Shown piece after piece: positions 1 to 8,539 of a stretch of 64,000 bases of DNA. Under the pieces are notes generated by a model, which worked only from the letters and a program-made list of their open reading frames with translations, did no database searches and had not been told where the DNA came from. Position numbers and translations under genes: made by a program. Position 1 is the first letter of the stretch, and each line of letters begins with the position of its first letter. Source of the stretch: Endozoicomonas sp. SCSIO W0465 (GTDB lineage Bacteria; Pseudomonadota; Gammaproteobacteria; Pseudomonadales; Endozoicomonadaceae); contig NZ_CP092417.1 in NCBI RefSeq assembly GCF_023716865.1, positions 2,210,001-2,274,000 of the forward strand, read 5' to 3'.

Positions 1-1260
1 TCTCATGGTGCTTGCAGGGCCTGCCTGCTTCCAGGTCGCCTGCCTTTGCCGATTCCCGCCTGAAAGAGGCAGTCAGCAGGCCTTCGGCTTGATCGAGCTT
101 ACCCAACATCTCCCAGTAACGGGCCAGCGTAAGATTGGTTTCATGGTTGTTGCAGGCCTTGCCTTCTTCCAGGTCGTTGGTCTTTGTCGATTCCTGCCTG
201 AACATGGCGATTAGCAGGCGTTCAGCTTTATCCAGCTTACCCATCACCTCCCAAAGACGGACCAGCCCCAGATTCGTCTCATGATTTTTGCAGGCCCTGC
301 CTTCTTCCAGGTCGGTCGCATTAATCGATTCCTGCCTGAACGTGGCGATCAGCAGGCGTTCGGCTTTATCGAACCTACCCACCAGCTGCCAGTGACGAGC
401 CAGCGTGACATTTGTTTCATGGTGGCTACAAGCCTTGCCTGATTCCAGGTCGCCTGCCTTTGCTGATTCCTGCCTGAAGGTGGCAATCAGCAGGTGTTCA
501 GCTTTATCGAGCCTACCATTCATCTCCCAGAAGCGGACCAGCCCCAGATTCGTTTCATTATTCTTGCAGGCCCTGCCTGCTTCCAGGTCGTCCGCCTTCA
601 CCGATTCCTGCCTGAACATGGCGATCAGCAGGCGTTCGGCTTGATCGTGCTTATCCATTATCTGCCAGAGACGGGCCAGCGTGAGATTCGTATTATGGTC
701 CTTGCAGGCACCGCCTGCTGTCGGGTCGTCGATCTTCGCCGATTGCTGCCTGAACATGGCGATCAGCAAGCATTCTGCTTTATCGAGCTTGCCCATCAAC
801 TGCCAGAGACGGGCCAGCCCCAGATTCGTATCATGGTTTTTGCAGACCCTGCCAGCTTCCAGGTCGTCCGCCTGCACCGATTCCCGCCTGAACGTGGCGA
901 TCAGCAGGTGTTCGGCTTTATCGAGCTTACCCATCATCTGCCAATGGCGGGCCAGCGCCAGATTCGTCTCATGGTTTCGGCAGACCTTGCCTTCTTCCAG
1001 GTCACCCGGCTTAACCGATTCCTGCCTGAACGTGGCAATCAGCAGGCGTTCAGCTTTATCGTGCTTACCCATTATCTGCCAGTGACGGGCCAGCGTGAGA
1101 TTGGTATCATGATGCTTGCAGGCCCTGCCTGCTCCCGGGTCACCCCCCTTCACCGATTCCTGTCTGAACGTATCGATCAGCAGGCGCTCGGCTTTATCAA
1201 GCTTCCCCGTTATCTGCCAAAGACGGGCCAGCGAGAGATTCGTATCACGGTGCTTGCAGG
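1..1260. repeat. 138-bp tandem repeat array, nine units visible
   Basis: A motif containing cgattcctgcctgaa recurs every 138 bp at about 50, 189, 327, 465, 603, 741, 879, 1017 and 1155. The period is exactly 46 codons, so the array encodes the 46-residue TPR-like units on the minus strand. The array continues past the left window edge. Units differ by scattered substitutions only, which suggests recent duplication or homogenisation. Confidence 0.9.
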
Positions 1261-1894
1261 CCCTCCCTGCTTCCGGGTTGCCCGCTTCCTTCTCAACAAT
1301 CTGCTTTAGCAGATTTTCTGCCTCTTGATAACGCTTCAGGGTTTGCAGAACCCTGGACTTTGTCAGCAAGGTACTGATCTGGGTAAAAGCCGGTAATTGG
1401 TTTAATAAATCCAGTGCCTCTTGAGCCTTTCCGGGCTGAGGATAAAGTGCCCGGGCAAGACCATTGACTTTGTATTCATTCTGTTTCTGAGTCACCGCTT
1501 TGATAGCCTGAAATACGTTAACCGCTGAGTGCCACTGCTTCTTTCTGAGTAATTCAAAACCTTGAGAAAGCAGTTCCTCTGTATTTCCAGTCTTTTTTAC
1601 CTCCCTTGATAAGGCGGATTGATAGGAACCCCGGGCAGGACTTTGTCTTAACACCGAGGTGCCAGCCGGGGTTGCCGGCCTCACCGTCGCTCCCGGCCGG
1701 GCTGACACAACAGCAGACCTGCCTGCGAAGCCTCTTCCTCTTCCTCTTCCTCTTCCTCTTCCTCTTCCTCTTCCTCTTCCGCTGCTGCCAGCGGGAGGTG
1801 AGCTATGGATTGGCCCGGATGAGTTTTTATGGGGGATAGGGGGAGCAGCTGTATTCATGCATGAAATGACAATCCGTAGTGGATTTGGTTCCAT
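2..1894 (-). CDS. TPR-like repeat protein with Gly-Arg tract, 3' end outside window
   Basis: An uninterrupted minus-strand frame runs from about 1894 down to the window edge (631 codons, no stop), so the C-terminus is missing. After a low-complexity N-terminus comes an eight-fold Gly-Arg tract (residues about 39-54), then a helical region and, from about residue 205, at least nine near-identical 46-residue units. Each unit carries a TPR-like helix pair of the type LALARxWQxMGKxDKAExLL followed by IAxFRQES and a short linker. Classical TPR units are 34 residues, so this is a longer variant. Such proteins usually act as protein-binding scaffolds; the function here is unknown. Start candidates are ATG at 1894, which lies inside a perfect inverted repeat, and ATG at 1858; neither has a convincing ribosome-binding site. 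The long open plus-strand frames over the same repeats are shadows. Confidence 0.75.
   Translation of the reverse strand, partial: MEPNPLRIVISCMNTAAPPIPHKNSSGPIHSSPPAGSSGRGRGRGRGRGRGRGRGFAGRSAVVSARPGATVRPATPAGTSVLRQSPARGSYQSALSREVKKTGNTEELLSQGFELLRKKQWHSAVNVFQAIKAVTQKQNEYKVNGLARALYPQPGKAQEALDLLNQLPAFTQISTLLTKSRVLQTLKRYQEAENLLKQIVEKEAGNPEAGRACKHRDTNLSLARLWQITGKLDKAERLLIDTFRQESVKGGDPGAGRACKHHDTNLTLARHWQIMGKHDKAERLLIATFRQESVKPGDLEEGKVCRNHETNLALARHWQMMGKLDKAEHLLIATFRRESVQADDLEAGRVCKNHDTNLGLARLWQLMGKLDKAECLLIAMFRQQSAKIDDPTAGGACKDHNTNLTLARLWQIMDKHDQAERLLIAMFRQESVKADDLEAGRACKNNETNLGLVRFWEMNGRLDKAEHLLIATFRQESAKAGDLESGKACSHHETNVTLARHWQLVGRFDKAERLLIATFRQESINATDLEEGRACKNHETNLGLVRLWEVMGKLDKAERLLIAMFRQESTKTNDLEEGKACNNHETNLTLARYWEMLGKLDQAEGLLTASFRRESAKAGDLEAGRPCKHHE
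1733..1780. repeat. Hexanucleotide repeat (tcttcc)x8 encoding Gly-Arg
   Basis: Eight perfect copies of tcttcc. In the minus-strand gene each copy reads GGA-AGA, giving a (Gly-Arg)8 tract. Copy-number change would alter tract length without shifting the frame. Confidence 0.9.
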
Positions 1895-1912
1895 TAATCA
1901 GATAATGGAACC
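1887..1912. promoter_or_regulatory. Perfect 10-bp inverted repeat over the upstream start codon of the TPR-like gene
   Basis: ggttccatta, a six-base spacer, and taatggaacc form a perfect dyad. It covers the ATG at 1892-1894 and the upstream in-frame stop. It could be an operator, a hairpin that hides the start codon, or a transcript end signal between ppc and this gene. Its role is unknown. Confidence 0.45.
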
Positions 1913-1993
1913 GCTGTCATCATGTGTTTATTGCGAACTGACAACGGATTAACAATATGCGCCTTCCGATCCGGCTGAAAGCACTCCATCATT

Positions 1994-2016
1994 CAGCAGC
2001 GCCTCCTACGCTGCTG
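1994..2016 (-). terminator. GC-rich stem-loop 3' of ppc
   Basis: cagcagcg and cgctgctg form a perfect 8-bp stem with a 7-base loop, 27 bp beyond the ppc stop codon. No T-run follows on the minus strand, so it is only a possible terminator or 3'-end stabiliser. Confidence 0.4.
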
Positions 2017-2042
2017 ATTGTCTGCTTGCGGCACACGCTCAA

Positions 2043-4793
2043 TTAACCAGTATTTCGCATACCAGCGGCAATACCGGCAATGGTGATCATCAGTGCCTGT
2101 TCAAGCTCTTCACTCACTTCAGCATCCTCACCGGTCGCTTGTTCGTGGGAGCGAACCCGTTGCAACAGCTCAGCCTGCAGGAAGTTCAGCGGATCCGTGT
2201 AAGGGTTACGCAAACCGATGGCCTCTCTGCTCTGCGGTTGTGATGACATCAGCTCATCCCCTTCCTTGAGATCCAGCAGCACTTCAATGGCAGACGACAG
2301 CATACGTCTGAGTTTTTCACCCAGGTAGCACAGATGCCCGGGTACCAGCTGGTCTTCATAATACTTGGCCAGTTGAGCATCGGTCTTCATGAAGACCATC
2401 TCCAGCATTTCCAGGCGTGCCTTAAAGAAAGGCCAGTCGGTCATCATCGTTTCCAGCACATCCCGGTTGCCGTTGTTGACCGCATTCTCCAGCGCTTCGC
2501 CACAGCCCAGCCAGGTTGGCAACATGAGGCGAATCTGCGTCCAGGCAAAAATCCAGGGAATCGCACGCAGGCTTTCCACGCCACCATTGGGTTTCCTCTT
2601 GGCAGGACGGGACCCAAGAGGCAATTTACCCAACTCCATTTCTGGCGTTACTGCCCGGAAGTAGGGCACAAAATCAGGTTCGTCACGAACAATGCCCCGG
2701 TAAACCCTGACGGAATCCGCTGACAACTGGTCCATCACCTCACGCCACTCCTGCTTTGGCACCGGTGGCGGTAACAGGGTTGCTTCCAGTGTGGCGCTGG
2801 CATAAAGCATCAGACTCTGTACCGCCACTTGTGGAAAACCAAACTTGAAGCGGATCATTTCACCCTGTTCGGTCACCCGCAGGCGATTATTGACCGAACC
2901 CGGAGGCTGGGAAAGAATAGCCTTATGAGCCGGGCCACCACCACGGCCAATGGTACCACCACGGCCATGGAACAAGGTCAGCCTGACATCAGCCTCAGCG
3001 CATACCGCCGTGACCTCTTCCATGGCACGATACTGTGCCCAGCCGGCCGCCATCCAGCCAGCGTCCTTGGCAGAATCGGAATAACCGATCATGACCATCT
3101 GGCCACCGTGGCAATAGCCGCGGTACCAGGGCAATGAAAGCAGGTGACGGATACACTCTGCCGCATTGTCTAGGTCGTCCAGTGTTTCAAACAGTGGCGC
3201 GATGGGCATATCGAAATCCACGCCACACTCTTTCAGCAGCAGAGCCACTGCCAGTACGTCCGATGGCTGAGTAGCCATGGAAATCACGTAGCAGTTCAAG
3301 GCCCTGGAACCCTCGGCAGCCACTACACGACAAGTGTTTAAAACTTCCTGAACTTCAGGGGATGGTGACCACTTATTTGGCCCTTTGGTGTTTGGCCCTT
3401 TGGTGTTTGGCCCTTTGGTGTTTGGCCCTTTGGTGTTTGGCAAAAGCGGTCTTGGGTTCTGCAGCTCTTTCAGCAGGAAACTCTGTCTTTCCAGTTCTTC
3501 CCAGTGCTCATAATCGCCCATACCTAGGGCCTTGGTCAGTTCACTGAATACCTGGGTATGACGGCCGGACTCCTGACGGATATCCAATTTAATCAGGGTC
3601 AGGCCAAAGCAGTAAGCCCTTCTCAGGGTATCCAGCAAAGGACCATCGGCAATAACACCCAGGCCACAATCATGGAGCGACTGGTAACACAATCTTAGCG
3701 GCCTGATCAGGTCTTCATTATCAAGAATGACCCCCGCTGTCGGCGTTAAATAGACATCCCCGGGTCTGGCCAGACCCCGTTCGCACCATTGCCGTGTATG
3801 CTTCAGTTTTTCCCGCAACTCTTTTAACACAGACCAGTAAGGCTCCCGGGAGTCACCCACAAGCGCTCGCAGTTCATCACTGCAGTCGTTCATGGAAAGC
3901 TCGCTGATCAATGGTTTCAGATCTCTTAGAAACAGGTCTGCTGCCATCCAGCGACTGAGCAGCAACACTTCACGAGTCACTTCAGACGTTACAAACGGGT
4001 TACCATCCCGGTCGCCGCCCATCCAGGAAGAAAAGTGAACGGGTACTGCGTCAATCGCCAGCCGATGACCGGTAAACGCCTGAAGGCGCTCATCCATCTG
4101 ACGGACAAACTGTGGCACCGCATTCCACAACGAGTTTTCAATGGTGGCAAAGCCACCTTTTGCTTCATCAACCGGTGTGGGTCGCTTACTGCGAAACTCA
4201 TAGGTATGCCAGGCCTGAGTGATCAGCTGGCGAATGCGCTGTTCAATGCGCTGTTTTTCATGCTCACTGAGCGACTGGTTTTCCAGATCATTGAGACACT
4301 GAAATACCTGCTCATATTTCTGAATTAATGTACGGCGGGTTACTTCAGTCGGGTGGGCAGTAAGTACCACCTCAATATCGAGTTCAGAGGCTTTCTCTGC
4401 AATCTGCTGATCACTGAAACCTTTCTGTTTCAATGTGTTGAGCAGTTCACGAAAATGGTCAGGAACACAGTAGCTGGTTTCACAGTCCCTGGATACCAGG
4501 TGAAACTGCTCGGCAATATTAGTGAGATTCAGGAAATGGCTGAAAGACCTTACGACAGGTACCAGCTCATCATCAGGCAGGCTGTGCAGAAGGTTCAATA
4601 GTGCCTGCTGTTCATTTTCACCATCCTCACCCACTGCATCATTGCGGGCAGCTTTGGACAATTTGCGAATAGACTCAATTTTATTGAAAAAGTCTTCGCC
4701 CTTGTGATCCCGGATGACGTCACCCAGCAAGGTACCCAGCATATTGACATTGCGACGCAGCGACGACGGGTTCTCTATTGGCTTTTCGGACAT
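2043..4793 (-). CDS. ppc: Phosphoenolpyruvate carboxylase
   Basis: Cytoplasmic anaplerotic enzyme that converts PEP and bicarbonate to oxaloacetate and phosphate. The 916-residue product has the family hallmarks: LTAHPTE with the catalytic His at about residue 147, GGDRDGNPFVT, the glycine-rich loop HGRGGTIGRGGGPAH, EQGEMIRFKFG, and the invariant C-terminal end GMRNTG. The start was set at ATG 4793 (MSEKPIEN) because this gives near-family length (E. coli 883 aa); an in-frame ATG 32 codons upstream is possible. Oddity: residues about 452-473 are four tandem NTKGP pentapeptides from a 15-bp DNA repeat, in a region where the family has a short variable linker. The gene is monocistronic, with a 440-bp upstream gap. 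Confidence 0.97.
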   Translation of the reverse strand: MSEKPIENPSSLRRNVNMLGTLLGDVIRDHKGEDFFNKIESIRKLSKAARNDAVGEDGENEQQALLNLLHSLPDDELVPVVRSFSHFLNLTNIAEQFHLVSRDCETSYCVPDHFRELLNTLKQKGFSDQQIAEKASELDIEVVLTAHPTEVTRRTLIQKYEQVFQCLNDLENQSLSEHEKQRIEQRIRQLITQAWHTYEFRSKRPTPVDEAKGGFATIENSLWNAVPQFVRQMDERLQAFTGHRLAIDAVPVHFSSWMGGDRDGNPFVTSEVTREVLLLSRWMAADLFLRDLKPLISELSMNDCSDELRALVGDSREPYWSVLKELREKLKHTRQWCERGLARPGDVYLTPTAGVILDNEDLIRPLRLCYQSLHDCGLGVIADGPLLDTLRRAYCFGLTLIKLDIRQESGRHTQVFSELTKALGMGDYEHWEELERQSFLLKELQNPRPLLPNTKGPNTKGPNTKGPNTKGPNKWSPSPEVQEVLNTCRVVAAEGSRALNCYVISMATQPSDVLAVALLLKECGVDFDMPIAPLFETLDDLDNAAECIRHLLSLPWYRGYCHGGQMVMIGYSDSAKDAGWMAAGWAQYRAMEEVTAVCAEADVRLTLFHGRGGTIGRGGGPAHKAILSQPPGSVNNRLRVTEQGEMIRFKFGFPQVAVQSLMLYASATLEATLLPPPVPKQEWREVMDQLSADSVRVYRGIVRDEPDFVPYFRAVTPEMELGKLPLGSRPAKRKPNGGVESLRAIPWIFAWTQIRLMLPTWLGCGEALENAVNNGNRDVLETMMTDWPFFKARLEMLEMVFMKTDAQLAKYYEDQLVPGHLCYLGEKLRRMLSSAIEVLLDLKEGDELMSSQPQSREAIGLRNPYTDPLNFLQAELLQRVRSHEQATGEDAEVSEELEQALMITIAGIAAGMRNTG
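3376..3435. repeat. 15-bp tandem repeat (x4) inside ppc
   Basis: Four perfect copies of tttggccctttggtg, followed by a partial fifth. On the coding strand they encode the pentapeptide repeat NTKGP in PEP carboxylase. The unit is a multiple of three, so copy number can change without breaking the frame. Confidence 0.9.
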
Positions 4794-5235
4794 GGCTATC
4801 TGCCTTTCGATGGTATTCCGACCCACTTTGCCTTCATAAGTTGTCATGGTCAGCCCGGCCCATTGAGCGCAGGTATTACCCCATGACAATTTACTGTTTA
4901 AATGAGCACAACAAAGCGCAGCCTATACCAGAAACACGTAAGAAAAAAGGGAAATCACCTACCCACGGAAAAAACCACATCATCACAGAAAAACACCCCA
5001 TTCCCTTTTAACTTCTTCAATATTCAACACTTCACAACAAAGCACAGTGGTCTTTATCAGCAAAACTGATAGCTGGTTGAAATAAGAAGGCTATCTGGTA
5101 AGAACCGAAACCACGGAGATAAATACAGCGTTTAATCCTGATTTTATTTTGAGCAACCGACTTATAAACTCTCCTTCAATGTATATTTTTTAATCAGATT
5201 TCTACCATCTCTTGTAAATATCCCGGGAGGAAACC
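4794..5235. other. Intergenic region between divergent ppc and yjiH
   Basis: A 440-bp AT-rich stretch between the divergent ppc and yjiH genes. It presumably holds both promoters. I see no convincing gene, repeat or structured RNA in it. A strong Shine-Dalgarno (gggagg) at 5225-5230 serves yjiH. Confidence 0.5.
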
Positions 5236-5934
5236 GTGAAAACTGATGATCATGAGAAGGTCTCCATTGGCGCCTATTTAGCACTGGCATTTGCTGTCGT
5301 GTTCTTTTCCGGACTGCTTAAGTCCAATGAGTGGTACGGTGTCTTTGACTTCACCACCCTTAATGGCAGCTTTGGTAAGCTGATGAAAGACGCCACTGGT
5401 GGCATGTCCGCTTTCCGTGGCGTGGGTGGCAGTGGTGCAGCCGACGGCTTTTTGTTTGCCCTGGGTCTGGTACCTACGGCCATGTTTGCCCTGGGTATGA
5501 TCGCTGTGCTTGAGCATTACGGTGCGCTGAAAGCCGCCCGTAAAATGCTGACGCCTCTGCTTCGCCCCCTGATGGGTATTCCCGGCTCTACCGGGCTGGC
5601 GATTATCGGCAGTCTGCAGTCCACCGACGTTGGTGCGGGCCTTACCAAATCCCTGGCAGATGAGGGCGAACTGACTGACAAAGAGAAGGATGTCTTTACC
5701 GCCTTTCAGTTTTCTGGCGGTGCACTGATCGTCAACTTCTTCGGTTCCGGCGCCATTTTGTTCACCCTGTCTGATACGGCGGGTACTACGGTTCCCGGTT
5801 CTATTGGCCTTGCTCTGGCGGTCATGTTTGTCTTCAAAATCGTCGGTGCCAACATTATGCGTTTCTACCTTAAGGCCATTGACAAAAAATCCGGCGAAAA
5901 AGAAATCACTGCCAAGATTGCGGAGGCTAACTGA
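5236..5934 (+). CDS. yjiH: YjiH-type inner-membrane protein (nucleoside-recognition/gate domain)
   Basis: A 232-residue multi-spanning membrane protein of the SpmA/YjiH type. Visible features are hydrophobic segments at the N-terminus (about residues 12-28), in the middle (LFALGLVPTAMFALGMIAVL) and near the C-terminus. It also has the family-like segment GLAIIGSLQSTDVGAGLTK and a Gly-rich helix SGGALIVNFFGSGAILF. The start is GTG at 5236, set by gggagg six bases upstream; no nearby ATG has such a site. yjiG follows two bases after the stop, so the pair is translationally coupled, as in E. coli yjiHG. The function is not established in the family; a gated transport role is usually assumed. Confidence 0.85.
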   Translation: MKTDDHEKVSIGAYLALAFAVVFFSGLLKSNEWYGVFDFTTLNGSFGKLMKDATGGMSAFRGVGGSGAADGFLFALGLVPTAMFALGMIAVLEHYGALKAARKMLTPLLRPLMGIPGSTGLAIIGSLQSTDVGAGLTKSLADEGELTDKEKDVFTAFQFSGGALIVNFFGSGAILFTLSDTAGTTVPGSIGLALAVMFVFKIVGANIMRFYLKAIDKKSGEKEITAKIAEAN

Positions 5935-5936
5935 TC

Positions 5937-6404
5937 ATGAGTGCAGCACCTGACAGTAAAAAGATGATCACTGACGTCTTTGTGGAAGGCGCCCGTAAAG
6001 GCTGGGGCATTGGCATCGGGAGCATTATCCCGAACATCATGATGGCCTTCGTGATCATCAAGATTCTGTCCCTGACCGGTTTTCTGAATGTTCTGGCCAC
6101 CGTCTTTGGCCCGGTAATGGCGCTGTTTGGCGTACCCGGTGAAGGGGCTGCCGTACTGATGGCGGCCGTGATGTCCATGGGTGGCGCGGTCGGTGTTGCC
6201 GTCGGCCTGTTAAATGAAGGTGCCCTGCACGCCCGCGACATTGCCATTCTGGCCCCTGCTATTTACCTGATGGGTTCCACCATTCAATACGCTGGCCGTA
6301 TTCTTGGCGTTGTCGGTACCGATGGTCGCCGTTACCCGGTCATGTTCGGGATCTGTATCCTGAACTCTCTGATGGCCATGTTTGTCATGAATCTGCTGGT
6401 GTGA
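5937..6404 (+). CDS. yjiG: YjiG-type inner-membrane protein (SpmB-like)
   Basis: A 155-residue membrane protein closely resembling E. coli YjiG. Shared features include the start region with DVFVEGARKGW, PNIMMAFVIIKIL, PVMALFGVPGEGAAVLMAA, the Gly-rich SMGGAVGVAVGL, and a C-terminal hydrophobic tail. It is the second gene of a tight yjiH-yjiG operon and probably forms a complex with YjiH. Ten bases after its stop an IS66 element is inserted, which separates the operon from the hairpin terminator now at 8056. Confidence 0.88.
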   Translation: MSAAPDSKKMITDVFVEGARKGWGIGIGSIIPNIMMAFVIIKILSLTGFLNVLATVFGPVMALFGVPGEGAAVLMAAVMSMGGAVGVAVGLLNEGALHARDIAILAPAIYLMGSTIQYAGRILGVVGTDGRRYPVMFGICILNSLMAMFVMNLLV

Positions 6405-6414
6405 ATCTTTATTC

Positions 6415-8022
6415 GTAACTGTTCAGCACCCCCACATAAATCTGGAATTTTCTGATTTTTATACCATCCTCTTAAGCACCATTTTTCCACAATATTCGCC
6501 AGCATGATTCCAGAACTACCCGCAACTATGTCGGCTGAGATTCTCTTGAAAGAGAATGCAGAGCTGCGGATGAGAGTTGCCTGTCTGGAAGAGCGATGTC
6601 GAGAATTGGAAGAAAAGGTTGGCAAGAACAGTCAAAACAGCAGCAAGCCGCCATCGTCTGATGGTTATCAAAAACCTTGTAAAAACAGTAATTCTCCAGA
6701 TCATTCTGACGACCTTTCCGCAGATAAAGGTACCGATCCATCGGATGAAAAACCCAATCCTAAAAGTCTGAGACAGTCTTCTGGTAATAAAGCCGGTGGA
6801 AAGAAAGGGCATCAGGGCACTTGTCTTAAACAGGTCGATATCCCTGACTATATTGAGTACCTTCCGGTTAAAGAATGCAATAAATGTCAGGCGTCTCTTC
6901 TTGATAGTGAGCCGGTCAAATATATTGAACGACAGGTGTTTGAACCAGGGAGACCGGGTGAATTTGAAGTAACGGCCCATAGAGCTGAAGTAAAAATCTG
7001 CACTTGTGGTTGTCGGAATCAGGCTGAATTCCCGGAAGGTGTTACCGCTGCCGCACAATATGGCTCAGCCACACAGGCTATGGCCGTCTATCTTAACCAA
7101 TACCATTTCCTGCCTTTTAAGCGCGTGTCAGAGTATTTTAATACTCTCTATAAAATGAGTGTAAGTGCAGGCACTGTCGCCAATTTTGTGGCCAGAACCT
7201 ATGAAAATCTGGCTTCTACTGAAGAGGTTATTCGTGACGCCTTGCGGGAATCGTCTGTTGCCGGAGCCGATGAAACGGGTATGCGGGCCGAGGGCTCTTT
7301 GCACTGGCTACACGTTATGCGGGATGAACAATGGACGCTCTACTACTTGTCTGAAAAGCGAGGTCGTGAGGCCATGGACACGATGGGCATACTGCTAACA
7401 TTTGCAGGCGTTCTGGTTCATGATCATTGGAAATCCTATTTTGCATATGCGGCAACTCACGTACTTTGCAATGCCCATCACCTGAGGGAGCTTTTGGGTG
7501 TTGTTGATAGGGACAGCAATCAACTGGCGTTGCGATTGATGAAGCTACTGAGGCTTTCCTGGCATTACTGCAAGGGCTTTAAGACCATAGGTATGCTACA
7601 GATGCCAAGTGTTGTCTGTGAACGAATCGAGAAGATTTATGACCGGTTGCTTCAGCGGGCTCTAATGAAAGAAGTCGTCTATATGGAGAAGCAACGAGAG
7701 GAGCTTAAGCGCAAGAAAGTCAAGAATACTAAAGCTTACAATCTCTTCAAACGACTCACTGAGTTCAAGGCTGAGACACTGCGCTTCATGTCAGATTTTA
7801 CCATTCCCTTCGATAACAATGGCAGTGAGCGGGATGTTCGAATGGCCAAGTTAAAGCAGAAAATCTCAGGCTGCTTCAGGAGTGCAGACGGTGGTTCTAT
7901 GTTTGCACGGATTCGCAGCTATTTGTCGTCTGCCAGAAAACAGGGAATGGACATATATCAATCACTTCATAGAGCTGTTCGGAATTACTGTAATATGCCT
8001 TTGCTCAGTGCTGAATAGTTAC
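6415..8022 (+). mobile_element. IS66-family insertion sequence (ISBst12-like, single ORF), complete
   Basis: A 1608-bp element with terminal inverted repeats gtaactgttcagcac (left) and gtgctgaatagttac (right, one mismatch as inverted). It is flanked by a perfect 8-bp target duplication ctttattc at 6407-6414 and 8023-8030, the duplication length typical of IS66. It carries only a TnpC-type transposase, with no tnpA/tnpB, as in the ISBst12 subgroup. A second copy in opposite orientation starts at 63662. The intact duplication and near-perfect ends suggest recent insertion. Confidence 0.95.
6504..8018 (+). CDS. IS66-family transposase (TnpC type)
   Basis: A 504-residue DDE transposase. It starts with a leucine-zipper-like coiled coil (about residues 10-45), then a low-complexity Ser/Asp linker. 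Next come a GGKKGHQG motif and a zinc-finger-like cluster (CNKCQ and later CTCGC). The catalytic core has acidic residues in AGADETGM, VHDHWKSY and NNGSERDVRM. The stop codon lies inside the right terminal repeat. The frame looks complete and probably active. An internal ATG at about residue 9 is an alternative start. Its C-terminus is identical to that of the partial copy at the right window edge. Confidence 0.95.
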   Translation: MIPELPATMSAEILLKENAELRMRVACLEERCRELEEKVGKNSQNSSKPPSSDGYQKPCKNSNSPDHSDDLSADKGTDPSDEKPNPKSLRQSSGNKAGGKKGHQGTCLKQVDIPDYIEYLPVKECNKCQASLLDSEPVKYIERQVFEPGRPGEFEVTAHRAEVKICTCGCRNQAEFPEGVTAAAQYGSATQAMAVYLNQYHFLPFKRVSEYFNTLYKMSVSAGTVANFVARTYENLASTEEVIRDALRESSVAGADETGMRAEGSLHWLHVMRDEQWTLYYLSEKRGREAMDTMGILLTFAGVLVHDHWKSYFAYAATHVLCNAHHLRELLGVVDRDSNQLALRLMKLLRLSWHYCKGFKTIGMLQMPSVVCERIEKIYDRLLQRALMKEVVYMEKQREELKRKKVKNTKAYNLFKRLTEFKAETLRFMSDFTIPFDNNGSERDVRMAKLKQKISGCFRSADGGSMFARIRSYLSSARKQGMDIYQSLHRAVRNYCNMPLLSAE

Positions 8023-8055
8023 CTTTATTCAACGCTATGATCCGGGTTCGATAAT

Positions 8056-8086
8056 AAAAAAGCTGGGTATTTCCCCGGCTTTTTTC
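8056..8086 (+). terminator. Rho-independent terminator displaced from yjiHG by IS66
   Basis: aaaaaagctggg and ccccggctttttt form a hairpin with a T-run on the plus strand. It lies just beyond the right target duplication of the IS66 element. It is probably the original terminator of yjiHG, now 1.65 kb away from it. Confidence 0.75.
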
Positions 8087-8126
8087 GTTTGGACGACAGT
8101 AAAAATATTGAAAGTAGGTAGCCGCC

Positions 8127-8402
8127 ATGAATGAGAAAGATCCTTACGAAAGCCTGGCCTGTAACTGCGTGGAAGTTGGTACCATCATAAAAGAAGACGA
8201 TACCGTTCTGACCATCGACCTGTCCGGCGTCAATGCGGAATCTCGATTTGATGCGCTGAAAGAAGAAGCGGTAAAAATCGGTTCCGGTAACTGCAAGATC
8301 TCTGCTGAAACTGTTGATGAAAACGGCCAGACAGTGATTCGTGCCATGTTTGAGTTTGATTGCACCGCTGAAAAGCTGATTTTTCAGATGAAGAACGCCT
8401 GA
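8127..8402 (+). CDS. YfcZ/YiiS-family (DUF406) small protein
   Basis: A 91-residue soluble protein. The order of conserved parts matches YfcZ/YiiS: an N-terminal cysteine near CNCVEVGTII, a central A-x-F-x-AL region, SGNCKI, then FEFDCTAEKLIFQMKNA at the end. The function of the family is not known. A gtaggtag ribosome-binding site lies eight bases before the ATG. It stands alone between the yjiHG terminator and the DTW-domain gene. Confidence 0.75.
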   Translation: MNEKDPYESLACNCVEVGTIIKEDDTVLTIDLSGVNAESRFDALKEEAVKIGSGNCKISAETVDENGQTVIRAMFEFDCTAEKLIFQMKNA

Positions 8403-8539
8403 TTATCCCGCCTGGCGAATGGTATCACAATGCTATTCGCTGGCTATCAAACCTTCTGGCAACCCTGTTATCATCATTGGCTGAAACCTCTCAGGGTCAT
8501 CAAGACAGAAGAGCAATACCACATACACTATTCATAATC

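Noticed and set aside
1..1260. CRISPR array suspected from regular repeats
   Set aside because: The period is 138 bp of nearly continuous similarity with no unique spacers, and it encodes protein. The ankyrin and REP repeats likewise do not fit CRISPR.
494..1309. 271-codon plus-strand open frame in the 138-bp repeats
   Set aside because: Same artefact: the minus-strand frame is longer, open through the whole region and encodes TPR-like helices.
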